NCBI GenBank assembly: GCA_016934605.1
Contig: JAFGSO010000321.1
Location: forward strand, 1-6,802
Direction of reading: 5' to 3'
Length of the DNA stretch: 6,802 bases
Origin: Calditrichota bacterium
GTDB lineage: Bacteria > Calditrichota > Calditrichia > RBG-13-44-9
This document shows, one piece after another, positions 5,353 through 6,802 of the stretch. The translations under genes were made by a program, and so were the position numbers. Under the pieces are notes generated by a model that saw only the letters and a program-made list of their open reading frames with translations, ran no database searches and was not told the origin of the DNA. Positions within the stretch are counted from its first letter, which is position 1; every line of letters begins with the position of its first letter.

Positions 5353-6802
5353 CTGTATATCAGTCTAAAAACAAAACTGTTTATAATATTATCCTTTCTA
5401 ATGCTGCTTATAATTGCTGCCCAATTCTATATCGGATACTATACTCAGAAACAGCTGGTGAGCGAACTTCAGCGAATTTCCAGCAATATTAATACCGTAG
5501 TTGATTCTCATTATGCGAATATACTGGAAGAATTAAAAGAAATGCGGGTTGCTGTGCCTCCTCCGGCAAAATTGAAGCCCGAAAGTCTGGTATTCAGTTC
5601 TGAATTTGCATCTTTACCGGAAACTCTTTATTCGGGACTTATTAGTGAACTGAACAGGTTGCAGCGATTGGAACTTGATAGCATAGCATTGCCGGATGGA
5701 TTTTTAGATCAAAAGCGTAAGGGTTGGGATGACGAGAACCTGGTCATTGGAGAGGACATACAGAAAGTTGTTTCAGAATTCAGAAAAAAACAGCAGGAAA
5801 TTGACGAGCAGATTCGACATGTACAGGAAAAATATCCTCCGGAAAAAATTCGTGAGATGGCCGGTGAAATTACCGCCGCAAAAAGGGCCGAAAATATTAA
5901 AGTAGAAGCGATTATTATCGATCCGGATCGGATCAGAAGAACATCAGGGGAGAATTTTGTTTGGATGGATGCAGATTCAGTCCTCGCTGTTCCTTCAAGC
6001 GGTTCCGGTACTTTCACCATCCGTATACCGGATTTTTCTTTGCCGAATCGGCCAAAGGTGATTCAGTACCATCTTCGGCCCCTGGAAATGGAAAGAACGG
6101 TTGAGGCGGCTCTGAATAAGAATTTGCTGATGACTATCGGATTGTTTGCCATCTCCGTTCTGGGGATTCTGTTTGTTTCCCGAAAATTTTTGAAACCCAT
6201 CGGAAATTTGAAGACTTCATTCGACCAGGTAATTCAGGGTAATCTGGATGTATCTGTTCCGGTAAATTCCCGGGACGAGATTGGTGATCTTACCCAGTCT
6301 TTCAATCACATGGTGCTTGAATTGCAGAAAAACCGCGAAAAAGAGAAGCTTTTACAGCAGAAGGAGAAGCTGGCCTCCATGGGCCAGCTGGCTGCCGGTG
6401 TGGCACATGAAGTAAAGAATCCTCTGAATGCCATTCATCTGACCATAGATCATCTCAAGGATAAATACAGTCCGGAAGATGAAAACGCCCTTGCCTATAT
6501 CAATACTATTCAGGGAGAGATTAACCGACTGGATAAGCTGGTAGATAATTTCCTGAATTTTGTGCGAAGCGAACATCTACGGAAACAGAAGACCAATGTG
6601 AATGGTTTGATCTCTGATGTGCTGGATCTGCTTCACCGGGAAATTGAAAGCTGTAATATCCGGGTTGAAGTACAATTGCAGGATCCTTTCATTGTGGAAT
6701 TGGATCCGGAGCGTTTTAAAACAGTTCTTCTGAATATTGTTTTGAATGCAGTGCACGCCATGCCGGATGGAGGAAACCTGCGAATTATATCAGATAATTC
6801 TC
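5353..6802 (+). CDS. Membrane sensor histidine kinase, NtrB-like core (C-terminus beyond right edge)
   Basis: 483 codons are visible, numbered from CTG 5353. Membrane helix 1 is about 9-29 and helix 2 about 257-276. Between them lies a periplasmic region of about 227 residues with a charged, heptad-like helical stretch at about 140-185; I do not recognise its fold. HAMP follows (277-330, with D-E-I-G-D-L at 308-313). The dimerisation/phosphoacceptor helix has the H-box A-H-E-V-K-N-P-L with phospho-accepting H352. The ATP-binding domain begins with an N-box (N461, N465, then A-V-H-A-M); the glycine-rich boxes lie beyond the window. The H-box and N-box style resembles NtrB/ZraS/AtoS kinases, which phosphorylate sigma54-activating response regulators. 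It lies 55 nt after the PDZ gene and probably shares its sigma54 promoter. The start is unusual: CTG, supported by AGGAGG. An ATG at 5401 would remove half of helix 1 and is unlikely. Confidence 0.9.
   Translation, partial: MYISLKTKLFIILSFLMLLIIAAQFYIGYYTQKQLVSELQRISSNINTVVDSHYANILEELKEMRVAVPPPAKLKPESLVFSSEFASLPETLYSGLISELNRLQRLELDSIALPDGFLDQKRKGWDDENLVIGEDIQKVVSEFRKKQQEIDEQIRHVQEKYPPEKIREMAGEITAAKRAENIKVEAIIIDPDRIRRTSGENFVWMDADSVLAVPSSGSGTFTIRIPDFSLPNRPKVIQYHLRPLEMERTVEAALNKNLLMTIGLFAISVLGILFVSRKFLKPIGNLKTSFDQVIQGNLDVSVPVNSRDEIGDLTQSFNHMVLELQKNREKEKLLQQKEKLASMGQLAAGVAHEVKNPLNAIHLTIDHLKDKYSPEDENALAYINTIQGEINRLDKLVDNFLNFVRSEHLRKQKTNVNGLISDVLDLLHREIESCNIRVEVQLQDPFIVELDPERFKTVLLNIVLNAVHAMPDGGNLRIISDNS

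Noticed and set aside
5709..6576. Minus-strand open frames over the kinase gene
   Set aside because: They are antisense to HAMP, the H-box region and the periplasmic domain of the kinase.

Overview
The window looks like a chromosomal segment from a Gram-negative bacterium. The evidence is a lipoprotein signal, a Sec-exported PDZ protein, a kinase with a large periplasmic loop, and a periplasmic multiheme cytochrome. The style of the multiheme cytochrome (heme motifs followed by an F-D-H block) and the AT-rich spacers suggest an environmental anaerobe or facultative organism of the Bacteroidota/Ignavibacteriota/Calditrichota (FCB) type. That placement is from memory of similar proteins and is not proven here.

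Layout. Bases 1-1474 (minus strand) hold a two-gene electron-transfer unit: a polytopic membrane protein with two pairs of histidines spaced 14 residues apart (a probable diheme b-type cytochrome), then a periplasmic multiheme c-type cytochrome that runs off the left edge with five complete CxxCH motifs and the start of a sixth. A good sigma70-like promoter precedes the unit. Bases 1475-1742 hold that promoter, an AT-rich hairpin, a GC-rich hairpin and a 128-bp nested inverted-repeat element. Bases 1743-2537 (minus) encode a lipoprotein with two VOC/glyoxalase-fold domains. Bases 2538-2762 are a divergent intergenic region with a promoter for the rightward genes. Bases 2763-4177 (plus) encode a DUF697-type membrane protein and a small protein with two ACT domains, closed by a rho-independent terminator at 4219-4263.

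Bases 4308 to the right edge hold the most interesting unit: a sigma54-type promoter (GG and GC exactly 10 nt apart), a secreted protein with two PDZ domains and no protease domain, and a membrane histidine kinase with a periplasmic region of about 227 residues, a HAMP domain and an NtrB-like catalytic core. The kinase is cut by the right edge. Its reading frame has no ATG, GTG or TTG at its beginning; an AGGAGG Shine-Dalgarno sequence points to a CTG start at 5353. My inference is an autoregulated envelope-sensing system: the PDZ protein senses or relays an envelope signal to the kinase, which would control a sigma54-dependent NtrC-family regulator encoded just beyond the window.

No tRNA, rRNA, CRISPR array, insertion sequence or phage gene was seen. 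No gene-free stretch exceeds 300 bases.
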